Source: Nannocystis pusilla
GTDB taxonomy: Bacteria > Myxococcota_A > Polyangia > Nannocystales > Nannocystaceae
NCBI RefSeq assembly: GCF_020073745.1
Contig: NZ_JAIRAU010000035.1
Location: 124,001-188,000 of the forward strand
Reading direction: 5' to 3'
DNA: 64,000 nt
A program made the translations under genes and the position numbers. Shown here one piece after another: positions 11,499-19,269 of this stretch (within the stretch, counting starts at the first letter, position 1; each line of letters begins with the position of its first letter). The notes under the pieces were generated by a model, which saw nothing but the letters and a program-made list of their open reading frames with translations, had not been told where the DNA came from and made no database searches.

Positions 11499-12443
11499 TC
11501 AGAGCCCGAAGACCCCCGTCTGGATCAGGCCGCCCGACGCGAACGATTCGCCGCAGGCCGCCAGCTCGCACGTCACGCTCGCCCCGCTCAGGCGCGTCGA
11601 CTCGGGGTTCAGGCAGGTCGCGCCCGCCGAGCTCCACTCGGCCTCGATCGTGTAGATCGCGTTCGGGTCCACCTCCTCGATCCCGATCTCGTCGAGCACG
11701 TGGATCGGCACCCCTTCGATCGTGTGCGACACACCGTCGCCGCAATAGTCGGCACGCACCATTCGCGTGCACGCCTGATGATATTCCGGGACGACCCACG
11801 GGTAGTAGCCCCACTCCGCACACTTGCCGATCGCCCCGTCGAGACAGGCCAGCGTCACCAGATCGCTGGTCGTGGTCACCCGGCTGCCCGTCTCCGGATC
11901 CCACACATCGCCGACCATGATCGCTTGCACCGGGAGCCCGAGGCTGTCGACGCACAGCGGCTCCCACGCCCCGACGTTGTCCTTGATCTCGAGGTTGTAG
12001 AGCCACAGCTGGGAGCCCGGGCTCTGCTGCGTCGCGCCGGAGATCCTCACCTTGCGCTTCTTCGGCGCGCCTTCGACCAGCCCGAAGTGCAGCACCGCGC
12101 CGACCAACTGTGTCCCCCCCAGGCTCATGCCGTTCGTCGTCTGGACCCGCAGCTCGCCGCCCTCCAGCCACGCCTGCGCCACCGTCCAGCCCTGCGCTAA
12201 TTGGAACTGCTCGAGGTCGATGTAGCTGCCGCTGCCCGCATCGCCGTTGAGCCGGAATCCATTGAGCCGGAACCCGTTGAGCCGGAACCCGTTGAGCCGG
12301 AACCCGTTGAGCCGGAACCCGTTGGCCTCGGTCTCCCGCACGCTCACCTCGTCCAGCTCGTCGGCCGTCCGGGGGTCGTCGTCCACATCACAGGCCATCG
12401 CCGCTGCCAAGAAACCCAACGCCGTCGCTCGCCGCCCCTGCAT
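11499..12443 (-). CDS. ADYC-type lipoprotein with five NGFRL repeats
   Basis: A 314-residue lipoprotein: signal MQGRRATALGFLAAAMAC with lipid Cys18, then an acidic stretch, then five tandem NGFRL pentapeptides at residues 41-66. The remaining part is a Cys-containing domain with VRADYCGDGVSHTIEGVP and ATCLNPESTRL, the hallmark of what I recall as the Pfam ADYC domain of myxobacteria. The C-terminus GESFASGGLIQTG is shared with the paralogue at 47-48 kb. It is predicted to be exported and lipid-anchored. It precedes the kinase gene by 11 bp, so the two are one transcription unit. No enzymatic residues were recognised; a sensor or ligand role for the kinase is an inference. Confidence 0.85.
   Translation of the reverse strand: MQGRRATALGFLAAAMACDVDDDPRTADELDEVSVRETEANGFRLNGFRLNGFRLNGFRLNGFRLNGDAGSGSYIDLEQFQLAQGWTVAQAWLEGGELRVQTTNGMSLGGTQLVGAVLHFGLVEGAPKKRKVRISGATQQSPGSQLWLYNLEIKDNVGAWEPLCVDSLGLPVQAIMVGDVWDPETGSRVTTTSDLVTLACLDGAIGKCAEWGYYPWVVPEYHQACTRMVRADYCGDGVSHTIEGVPIHVLDEIGIEEVDPNAIYTIEAEWSSAGATCLNPESTRLSGASVTCELAACGESFASGGLIQTGVFGL
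12246..12323. repeat. 15-bp tandem repeats encoding NGFRL pentapeptides
   Basis: Five near-identical 15-bp units (GAACCCGTTGAGCCG and variants) inside the ADYC lipoprotein gene. They are close to identical at the DNA level, including the third codon position, which points to recent slippage or gene conversion rather than an old, independently maintained peptide repeat. Confidence 0.9.
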
Positions 12444-13044
12444 CTTCTCACCTCGCCGGCGATCAAGATGCGACGGCGCCGCCGGGCCGAGCCCCCGAGC
12501 GAACGGGACAGTGTCCCGACGCCAATTGCCCCTCGACCCCCAGGACCACCACGATGCGCATCACGAAGTGCGCCACCCTCGCAGTCATGCTGGGACACCC
12601 GTGCCTGCCGCCTGTAGGTCCAGGACGCCGAACCCGAACCCGAAAGACTGCCACTGACGCAGCTCACGCCGCGCGAACACGACCGCCCGACTGCTGGTCA
12701 TTCCAATGTTGACAAGATGTTGATATCAACAATCGAGTGCGGCGATACAGGTGAATGTCGCACCGCCCGATGCGGCGCCCGAGGACAGCGCTCACCCGTC
12801 CACCCCCGGCAACCAACGCGCCCTCGTCGTTCGGCAACCGGCCCCCGGACGCTCTCCGCCGGCACCGCGAGTGCGACGACAACCACCGTATCCTCGTCGT
12901 TCGGCAATCGGCCCCCGGCCGCTCTCCGCCGGCACCGCGAGTGCGACGACAACCACCGCATTCTTCGAACCGGCACGAGGCCTCGCTCGACCCCGCGGCG
13001 CCGCCTTGCGCGCTTCCGCGCAGGCGTGTTATCTTCCGTGTTCC
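12444..13044. promoter_or_regulatory. Divergent intergenic region with 70-bp tandem duplication
   Basis: A 600-bp gap between the ADYC lipoprotein gene (-) and the first VWA-like lipoprotein gene (+). It holds a 7-bp inverted repeat with a 1-bp centre (CGGGACA-G-TGTCCCG, 12504-12518) and two tandem copies of a 70-bp unit (12822-12891 and 12892-12961) differing at a few bases. An AT-richer stretch at 12700-12735 could hold a promoter. I see no convincing gene here. Confidence 0.6.
12822..12961. repeat. Two tandem copies of a 70-bp unit
   Basis: The block starting CCTCGTCGTTCGGCAA at 12822 recurs at 12892 with only a few substitutions and runs to about 12961. The period of 70 bp is not a multiple of three, so it is unlikely to be a coding repeat. 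Confidence 0.85.
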
Positions 13045-14118
13045 GTGCCGTCTGCCCGTTCCGCCACGCTCGTCGCCCTCGCCCTCGCGGCCTGTGGAGG
13101 CCCCGACCCGGGCGCATCCACGTCGTTCGGCGTCGGCACGCTGCCGGAGCTCTCGGGCACCGCGAGCTCGACCTCCTCCTCCACGAGCACCGGCTCGACG
13201 TCCACCACCACTTCATCAGGCCCCGGCACCGAAACCGGTTCCTCCGACACGGCCGGCGGCCCTCTCCTCGACCTCGGCATCCCCGATCTCGGCAACGGCG
13301 CCCCGCCCGGCTGCCAGGGCAAGATCGACTTCCTCTTCGTGATCGCGCGCCACACGGATGTCGTGAGTGTCTATTCACAGTTCATCGCGGCGCTCCCCGC
13401 TTTCATCGCCGCGATTCAGAGCAAGTTTTCGAACTTCGACTACCATATCATGGCCGTCGACGGCGATCCTGAATGGGGCATCGAAGCGTGTAATCAGCTC
13501 CCTTGCGCGCCCTGCCCGTACGAGCCGGACTATCCGTCTTGCAGCCTCATTGCATCCCGCACCGCCTGCGATTCTACGATGGGTGCGGGTACGATCTTCA
13601 ACGCAGGTTCGGATGCTCCGAACGTCCCATGTGAGGTCCCTGAGGGGCGCCGCTATCTGGTCCGTGGCGATCCGAACTTCGACTCGACCTTCCTCTGCAT
13701 GGCGCAGGTCGGGGGCTACGGCGGTGACCGACTCGGCGAAGCCTTCGTGCGCGCCATCCACCCCGACCTCAACGGCCCCGGTGGATGCAACGACGGGTTT
13801 CTCCGTGACGACGCGCTCCTCATGGTCACGCTCCTGACGCCGACAAAGGACAAGGACTCCGCCGGCACGCCCGAGACTTGGGCCGAGGCCGCGCTCGCAG
13901 CCAAGAACGACGACCCTAATTCGATCGTGCTACTTGGAATCACGAACGAGCCGACATACTCCTGGTGCGCCGATTCGTGGGACAACCGCGTCTGCCAGTT
14001 CATCGCCCAGTTCCCCTACTGGCACCACATCCATTACAAAATGCCCGACTACGCCCCCGGGTTCGGTGTAGCCACCGACCTCATCGAGGAAGCCTGTTCA
14101 AAGTTCATCGCTGCCTAG
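13045..14118 (+). CDS. VWA-like lipoprotein, MIDAS lost (tandem paralogue 1)
   Basis: A lipoprotein of 357 residues with a very short signal and lipobox LALAAC (Cys17 from a GTG start at 13045), then a Ser/Thr linker to about 75. The domain opens CQGKIDFLFVIARHTDVVSV, which aligns with the beta-strand and MIDAS loop of myxobacterial VWA lipoproteins (normally FVIDNSGSM), but the DxSxS metal site is replaced. Later blocks DYHIMAVDGDPEWG, STFLCMAQVG and FLRDDALLMVTLLT fit the same family. The region just upstream of this start resembles that of the next gene, showing that the duplication included 5' sequence. No ribosome-binding site was found, so the start is uncertain; upstream in-frame starts exist. 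Function unknown. Confidence 0.7.
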   Translation: MPSARSATLVALALAACGGPDPGASTSFGVGTLPELSGTASSTSSSTSTGSTSTTTSSGPGTETGSSDTAGGPLLDLGIPDLGNGAPPGCQGKIDFLFVIARHTDVVSVYSQFIAALPAFIAAIQSKFSNFDYHIMAVDGDPEWGIEACNQLPCAPCPYEPDYPSCSLIASRTACDSTMGAGTIFNAGSDAPNVPCEVPEGRRYLVRGDPNFDSTFLCMAQVGGYGGDRLGEAFVRAIHPDLNGPGGCNDGFLRDDALLMVTLLTPTKDKDSAGTPETWAEAALAAKNDDPNSIVLLGITNEPTYSWCADSWDNRVCQFIAQFPYWHHIHYKMPDYAPGFGVATDLIEEACSKFIAA

Positions 14119-14213
14119 TCAGGGATGGGACATCTCGCGACTATCGCCGTTAGATCTCAACGGCCTTGGGAAACTTGCGCGGTTCCGCGCAGCCATGCTA
14201 TCCTTCATGTTCC

Positions 14214-15284
14214 GTGTCGCCCGCCCGCCAAGCCATGCTCGTCGCCTGCGCCCTCGCGGCATGCGGAGGCGCTGACCCCAGCGCGTCCTCTTCTTTCGGC
14301 GTCAACACGCTCCCACCTCTGTCCGGCACGGCGAGCTCGACCTCCTCCTCTACCTCTACCTCCACCACCTCCACTTCATCAGGGCCCGGCACCGACACCA
14401 GTTCTTCCGGCACTGCCGGCGGTCCCCTCCTCGACCTCGGCGTCCCCGACCTCGGCAACGGCGCCCCGCCCGGTTGCAAGGGCAAGATCGACTTCCTCTT
14501 CGTGATCTCCGGCCACGGCTTCATGTCGGAGATCCAGGGGCAACTCGTCGACGCGTTCCCCAAGTTCATCTCGACGATCGAGGCGAAGTTCGCCGATTTC
14601 GACTATCACATCATGGTCGTCGACGGCGATCCGATCTGGGGCCACGAATGGTGCAACGGGCCGCCGTGCCCCGATCCCGCGTGCCAGATCCCCGAATTTC
14701 CGTCCTGCGACATGATCGCCTCCCGCACAGTTTGCGACTTCACGATGGGCGCCGGGACCGTCTTCAACGCCGGCTCGCTCGCGCCCAACGTGCCCTGCAA
14801 TCTGCCGGAGGGCCGGCGCTATTTGACCCGCGACGACCCCGACCTCGAATCGACCTTCGCATGCATGGCTCAGGTCGGCGAGAGTGGCCGCGACTACCTG
14901 AACGAAGCGCTTGTCCGAGCCATCAGCCCCGACCTCACCGAGCCAGGTGGCTGTAACGAGGGATTCCTTCGCGACGACGCGCTGCTCATGGTCACCTTCA
15001 TCACCATGACGGGCGACGGCTCTCTTACGGGCACGATCAAGGGGTTCAAGCAGGCCGTCCTGGATGCGAAAGGCGGCGATCCGGACGCCGTTGTGATGTT
15101 CGCCATCACCAGTTCGCCCGACAAGGCCGGCTGTGAAGTTGCCCTGTGGGATCGCGTCTGCCTGTTGATCCGCTTGTTCCCCTACTGGCACGCAATCTCT
15201 TGGAGCGAGCCGGATTACGGCCCAGGCTTCGAGACCGCCACCGACCTCGTCGTTGAAGCCTGCTCCCAGTTCATTCCCGGCTGA
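14214..15284 (+). CDS. VWA-like lipoprotein, MIDAS lost (tandem paralogue 2)
   Basis: Close paralogue of the preceding gene, 356 residues from GTG 14214: lipobox ALAAC (Cys17), Ser/Thr linker, then CKGKIDFLFVISGHGFMSEI where the VWA metal site should be. DYHIMVVDGDPIWG, GAGTVFNAGS, STFACMAQVGESG and FLRDDALLMVTFIT match its neighbour in order and spacing. Because both copies have lost the Asp-x-Ser-x-Ser motif, they probably keep the fold for protein binding without metal-dependent adhesion. It lies 95 bp after paralogue 1. Its stop almost touches the stop of the convergent gene (2-bp gap), so there is no room for a separate terminator here. Confidence 0.75.
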   Translation: MSPARQAMLVACALAACGGADPSASSSFGVNTLPPLSGTASSTSSSTSTSTTSTSSGPGTDTSSSGTAGGPLLDLGVPDLGNGAPPGCKGKIDFLFVISGHGFMSEIQGQLVDAFPKFISTIEAKFADFDYHIMVVDGDPIWGHEWCNGPPCPDPACQIPEFPSCDMIASRTVCDFTMGAGTVFNAGSLAPNVPCNLPEGRRYLTRDDPDLESTFACMAQVGESGRDYLNEALVRAISPDLTEPGGCNEGFLRDDALLMVTFITMTGDGSLTGTIKGFKQAVLDAKGGDPDAVVMFAITSSPDKAGCEVALWDRVCLLIRLFPYWHAISWSEPDYGPGFETATDLVVEACSQFIPG

Positions 15285-15286
15285 GT

Positions 15287-16891
15287 TCAGGGATACAGAT
15301 AGGCGATCGCTGGATAACCATCACCATCGCGTCCGCCGGCGATCACCATTCCGGACGTTATCGCCAGCGCACTCGCCTGATACAGGGCTGCGGCCGTCGC
15401 CTTGTCGTAGCTCCATGCTGGATCGAACTCGCCGGGATAAAAAGCCTGCACGAGGAACTCTGTATAATCATCGCCGACCCGCCGCACCGAGGCCATCACC
15501 ATGTAGCCGGCCGGGCTCCACGCAATCTCGCGAGGCGGCATCACGTCCGCCGGCAGCGGCGTGAGCTCCACCAGTTTCCCGCCCGGCTCGTAGATCCGTA
15601 GCTCACCAGCCGGCTGACATAGATCCATGCAAGTGGAGACACCGATCACGTATCGCCCCACCGCATCGATGACGAGTGCCGTCGCTCTGCTCTGGGTGTT
15701 CGTGCCCGGGCCGAGCTCCGCCACGTGCCAGGCGCCGTCTTTCGTCTCGAGCTCAGTTTCCAGCACGAACATTCGATCTCTGGCAGGAAGTTGAAACACC
15801 TCCTCGTCGTGAAAGCCGTTTGCCTCGCCGACCATCACGAGGCGGTCAGTATATTTGCAATCTCGAACAGTCTCGGCAAATTCGTTGGCCTTTCCATTTG
15901 GAGCGTAGTCAAACGCCTGCGATTCCCCGAGCCCCCAGATTCGCGCATCCCGGCTCATCCCCGGCGAGGGCCCCGTCCCGCACGCCACCACCTTCTCGCC
16001 GCCGCCGTACGCCAGCGCGAGAGCCACCTCGCCGGCCAGCCCCGTGCGGGCCACCACCGGCGCTGCGCCCCACGTCGTCCGCATCAGGCGCCAGCGCGTC
16101 TCGCCGTTCTCGATCACCGCCATCAGCATCCAGATCGACGCATCCTCTCCGATCACCAGGTCGATCGCCGCGCAGTTCGTATCCGCGTCGACCAGCGCGA
16201 AGTCATCGTCGGAGTATTGCCCGTGCAGGTCGCGTCGGTGCAAGAAGCAGCGCGGCGCGCCGTTCACCTGGAGCGTCCCGAACGCGATCACCTCCGCCTC
16301 GTCGAGCACCTCGATCGCCGCGATCTGGCCCTTGCCGAAGTCGGGCGGCGCGTCCCACAGCGCCTCGCTGCCCGGGCTCGGCAGCGCGATCGTGTAGTGC
16401 CCCGTCATCGGCTCGCCGACCGAGTCGTCGCTGCGCGGCACGAAGGTCGCAGCGTGCATCCCGTTGGCGAGGCCGGTCTCCACGGAGATCTCGCCGACGA
16501 ACTTCCCCATCGGCGCCGGCGACAGCTCGATCGGCGCCGCGTCGTCCAGCTGCATCGCCACGCCCGCCGCGTGCTCGGCCGTCACCTCGACCGCGATCAT
16601 CCCGGCCGCCGTGATCGGCTCCGGTGAGAACACGACCGCGAGCACCGCCGGGGCCGTCGCCAGCTCGTCCGTCGTCGCGCTCGAGCTCGACGCGACCTCC
16701 GTCGTCGACCCCGCGCCCGTCACCGTCTCGACCGGTCCCCCGGCCGTCCCGCCCGGAACCCATCCGGCCGTGCTCTCCTGCGCGGTGCTCGACGAGCTCG
16801 TCACCGGCAGCGCCCTCGCCTCGTCATACGCCGCTTGCACGCAGCCTGCGTGCAGCAGCGCCATCACCATCATCGACCCGGTTCGCGTCAT
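15287..16891 (-). CDS. Lipoprotein of unknown function with beta-rich body
   Basis: A 534-residue lipoprotein: MTRTGSMMVMALLHAGC gives lipid Cys17, followed by a Ser/Thr/Ala linker to about 90. The rest contains repeated blocks of the form DLVIGEDASIWMLMAVIENG and ALAYGGGEKVVACG, suggesting a beta-propeller-like or Ig-like organisation, but no family was recognised. The start at 16891 is chosen because AGGGAGG lies 6 bp upstream; an earlier ATG at 16912 lacks one. It is 24 bp downstream of the next minus-strand gene and probably in its operon. Confidence 0.75.
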   Translation of the reverse strand: MTRTGSMMVMALLHAGCVQAAYDEARALPVTSSSSTAQESTAGWVPGGTAGGPVETVTGAGSTTEVASSSSATTDELATAPAVLAVVFSPEPITAAGMIAVEVTAEHAAGVAMQLDDAAPIELSPAPMGKFVGEISVETGLANGMHAATFVPRSDDSVGEPMTGHYTIALPSPGSEALWDAPPDFGKGQIAAIEVLDEAEVIAFGTLQVNGAPRCFLHRRDLHGQYSDDDFALVDADTNCAAIDLVIGEDASIWMLMAVIENGETRWRLMRTTWGAAPVVARTGLAGEVALALAYGGGEKVVACGTGPSPGMSRDARIWGLGESQAFDYAPNGKANEFAETVRDCKYTDRLVMVGEANGFHDEEVFQLPARDRMFVLETELETKDGAWHVAELGPGTNTQSRATALVIDAVGRYVIGVSTCMDLCQPAGELRIYEPGGKLVELTPLPADVMPPREIAWSPAGYMVMASVRRVGDDYTEFLVQAFYPGEFDPAWSYDKATAAALYQASALAITSGMVIAGGRDGDGYPAIAYLYP

Positions 16892-16915
16892 CTCGACCTC
16901 CCTGTCTCGCATCGC

Positions 16916-17998
16916 TCAGAACCTCACGGTCCAGCCCGTCATGAACACGCCCCCGTGCGGCCGAAGCGAGAGCCGGCGACTCGCGTCTCTCCGCGTCACG
17001 AGCAGCGCGATCCCGGTGGCCAGGCTGACCGCGCCGATCACTCCGGTGGCGATCGCCGCCCCGCGCACCGCCATCGCCTCGTCGTACAGCGCGTCGATCC
17101 GCTGGCTCTCCCCGAGCGTGAGCGGCCGCCGATCCGCCCCCGCTTCGCGAGTGACGCTGCGGATCTGCGCGGCATGACTCCCCATCATCGCCAGCATCCC
17201 CGCCGACCCCGCCAGCGCGCCCGTCCCGAGCGCCGTGAGCACCCCGCCCGTCACCGTCTGCGCGTCGGGCCCCTGCTTCTTCTCGAGCGGCTCAGGGCGG
17301 CCGACCGGCGCCAGCTCGGGCAGCGGAGTCGGGCGCGGCGCCTCCACCGGCGGGCTCGGCGTCGGCGCCGGCGCCTCGGCGATCGAGCAGCTCGCCGTCG
17401 CCTCTGTCCTTACAATCATGTCCTTGCAGACAGACTCGGCCCGCGGCTTGGCCTTCGCGCGCGGCCGCGGTCGCGCGCATGGGTCCTGCCCGCCGAGCTG
17501 GGCGATGTACTCGGCGGTCTTGTCGGACAGCCCGGCCAGGACCGGCCCGTCTTCGCCGACGCCGAGCTCGCGCTCGACCTTTCGGATCAGCCGCCGCGCC
17601 GCGCACAGGCCTTCCACGTCGCGATTCGCCTGATACAGGCGGTGGTAGCCCGACACCGCGTAGAACGCCAGCTCGCGCCGCTGCCACGCCGCGAGGTCGC
17701 GCCGCTGGTAGGCCGCCTCGCCCTCGGCGGTGAGGGCGTGCCACAGCTGCTCCTCGACGAATCGTTGCAGGCGCAGCTCGAGCTCCGCGAACGTCGGCAG
17801 CGGCCCCACCTCGGCCGGTCTGGCCGCGATCACGGCCGCGAGGAACATGTACAGGCAAGGACCCACGGCGGCTTCATACCACGACCTCGCCTCGCGCTCG
17901 ATCGCCGCGCATGCGGACGCGGGCCCCCGACAAGCGTGAGCCGCGCATTGCCTCGACCCCGTCGCGACGATGTCCCAAAGGTCAGCTCCTCGCATCAT
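16916..17998 (-). CDS. Hypothetical membrane protein with two C-terminal segments
   Basis: A 360-residue protein of no recognised family. The N-terminal half is helical and charged (ELELRLQRFVEEQLWHALT, YQRRDLAAWQRRELAFYAVS). A Pro-rich stretch follows (APTPSPPVEAPRPTPLPEL), then two hydrophobic segments (GGVLTALGTGALAGSAGMLA and GAAIATGVIGAVSLATGIAL). Myxobacterial proteins of this layout usually sit in operons with lipoproteins, as here. The start is unsure: 17998 opens the longest frame, while ATG at 17848 (MFLAAVIAARP) would give a short export signal and may be the true one. Neither has a clear ribosome-binding site. Confidence 0.6.
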   Translation of the reverse strand: MMRGADLWDIVATGSRQCAAHACRGPASACAAIEREARSWYEAAVGPCLYMFLAAVIAARPAEVGPLPTFAELELRLQRFVEEQLWHALTAEGEAAYQRRDLAAWQRRELAFYAVSGYHRLYQANRDVEGLCAARRLIRKVERELGVGEDGPVLAGLSDKTAEYIAQLGGQDPCARPRPRAKAKPRAESVCKDMIVRTEATASCSIAEAPAPTPSPPVEAPRPTPLPELAPVGRPEPLEKKQGPDAQTVTGGVLTALGTGALAGSAGMLAMMGSHAAQIRSVTREAGADRRPLTLGESQRIDALYDEAMAVRGAAIATGVIGAVSLATGIALLVTRRDASRRLSLRPHGGVFMTGWTVRF

Positions 17999-18132
17999 CG
18001 GCGTCGGGGCCGGCGTCGGCGGAGCGCCCGGCCGCCGCGCGCCGCCCGCGCCCGGATCGCCCGCCAGCGGCCCTGCAGGACCGATCTGCCGGGGCTGCGC
18101 GGCGGCCCGCGTGCGTGCTACTCCTTCGCGCC

Positions 18133-19176
18133 GTGATCGACGCGCTCGAGCTTGTCCGCCCCGACGACTGGCACCTTCACCTGCGCGACGGCGTGGTCCT
18201 CGCGGACGCCGTGGCTCACACGGCGCGGCAGTTCGCGCGGGCGATCGTCATGCCGAACCTGCGGCCGCCGGTGGTGCGGGTCGACGACGCCGCGGCCTAC
18301 CGCGAGCGCATCGTCGCCGCCTTGCCGCCGGCGCTGGCCGGGCGGTTCACGCCGCTGATGACGCTCTACCTGACCGACGCCACCCCGCCCGACGAGGTCG
18401 CGCGCGCGCGCAGCAGCGGGTTCGTGCACGCGGTCAAGCTGTACCCGGCCGGGGCCACCACCAATTCGCAGTCGGGCGTCACCGACCTGGCGCGCGTCTT
18501 TCCTGTCCTCGAGGCCATGCAGCAGCTCGGGCTGCCGCTGCTGGTCCACGGCGAGGTCACCGACCCTGCGGTCGACGTATTCGACCGCGAGGCGGTGTTC
18601 CTGCAGCGCCAGCTCGCGCCGCTGCTCGAGCGCTTGCCCGACTTGCGCGTCGTCGTCGAGCACATCACCACCCGCGAGGCCGTCGCCTTCGTCCGCGCCG
18701 CCGGCCCGCGCGTCGCCGCCACGATCACCGCGCACCACCTGCTGTACAGCCGCAACGCCATGTTCACCGGCGGGGTCTGCCCGCACTACTACTGCCTCCC
18801 GGTGCTCAAGCGCGAGCTCCACCGCGAGGCCCTGGTCGAGGCGGCGACCAGCGGCGACCCCAAGTTCTTCCTCGGCACCGACAGCGCCCCGCACCCGCGC
18901 CGGGCCAAGGAGAGCGCCTGCGGCTGCGCCGGCATCTTCACCGCCCACGCCGCGCTCGAGCTGTACGCCGAGGCGTTCGATCGCGCCGGCGCGCTCGATC
19001 GCCTCGAGGGCTTCGCCAGCCGGTTCGGCCCGCGCTTCTACGACCTCCCGGTCAACCGCGACACCGTCCGCCTCGAGCGGGTCGCCTGGGACGTCCCCGC
19101 CAGCTATCCGTTCGGCCAGGACGACCTCGTCCCCCTGCGCGCCGGCGAGCGCCTGGCCTGGCGCCTCGCCGAGTGA
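18133..19176 (+). CDS. pyrC: Dihydroorotase, class II
   Basis: Zinc amidohydrolase that closes carbamoyl-aspartate to dihydroorotate in pyrimidine synthesis. The 347-residue product has the class II PyrC landmarks: DDWHLHLRDG (metal HxH), RAIVMPNLRPP, HAVKLYPAGATTNSQSGV with the carboxylated Lys, LPLLVHGEVTD, VVVEHITTREAV, TAHHLLYSRN and FLGTDSAPHPRRAKE with the catalytic Asp. GTG at 18133 is chosen as start because the product then begins MIDALELVRPDDWHLHLRDG and matches the usual family length; longer in-frame extensions are unconserved. The stop is followed after 6 bp by a six-unit 14-bp repeat array that fills the gap to the convergent NRPS-like gene. Confidence 0.95.
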   Translation: MIDALELVRPDDWHLHLRDGVVLADAVAHTARQFARAIVMPNLRPPVVRVDDAAAYRERIVAALPPALAGRFTPLMTLYLTDATPPDEVARARSSGFVHAVKLYPAGATTNSQSGVTDLARVFPVLEAMQQLGLPLLVHGEVTDPAVDVFDREAVFLQRQLAPLLERLPDLRVVVEHITTREAVAFVRAAGPRVAATITAHHLLYSRNAMFTGGVCPHYYCLPVLKRELHREALVEAATSGDPKFFLGTDSAPHPRRAKESACGCAGIFTAHAALELYAEAFDRAGALDRLEGFASRFGPRFYDLPVNRDTVRLERVAWDVPASYPFGQDDLVPLRAGERLAWRLAE

Positions 19177-19182
19177 CCTGCG

Positions 19183-19266
19183 GGACATTTTATAAAGGAC
19201 ATGTCGTTGAAGACATGGCCGATCGGGCATGCTTATGAGGGCATGTCCGAACAGCCCTGTCGCCGC
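19183..19266. repeat. Six-unit 14-bp repeat array filling a convergent gap
   Basis: Unit starts at 19186, 19200, 19214, 19228, 19242 and 19256, exactly 14 bp apart. The first is CATTTTATAAAGGA and the second CATGTCGTTGAAGA. The array occupies nearly all of the 93 bp between the pyrC stop and the NRPS-like stop. Arm changes are partly compensatory (for example GGCC...GGGC). Confidence 0.9.
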
Positions 19267-19269
19267 GCC

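Noticed and set aside
19183..19266. CRISPR-like array because of regular repeats
   Set aside because: The unit is 14 bp with no unique spacers of normal size, and no cas gene is in the window. The phase is that of a tandem repeat.
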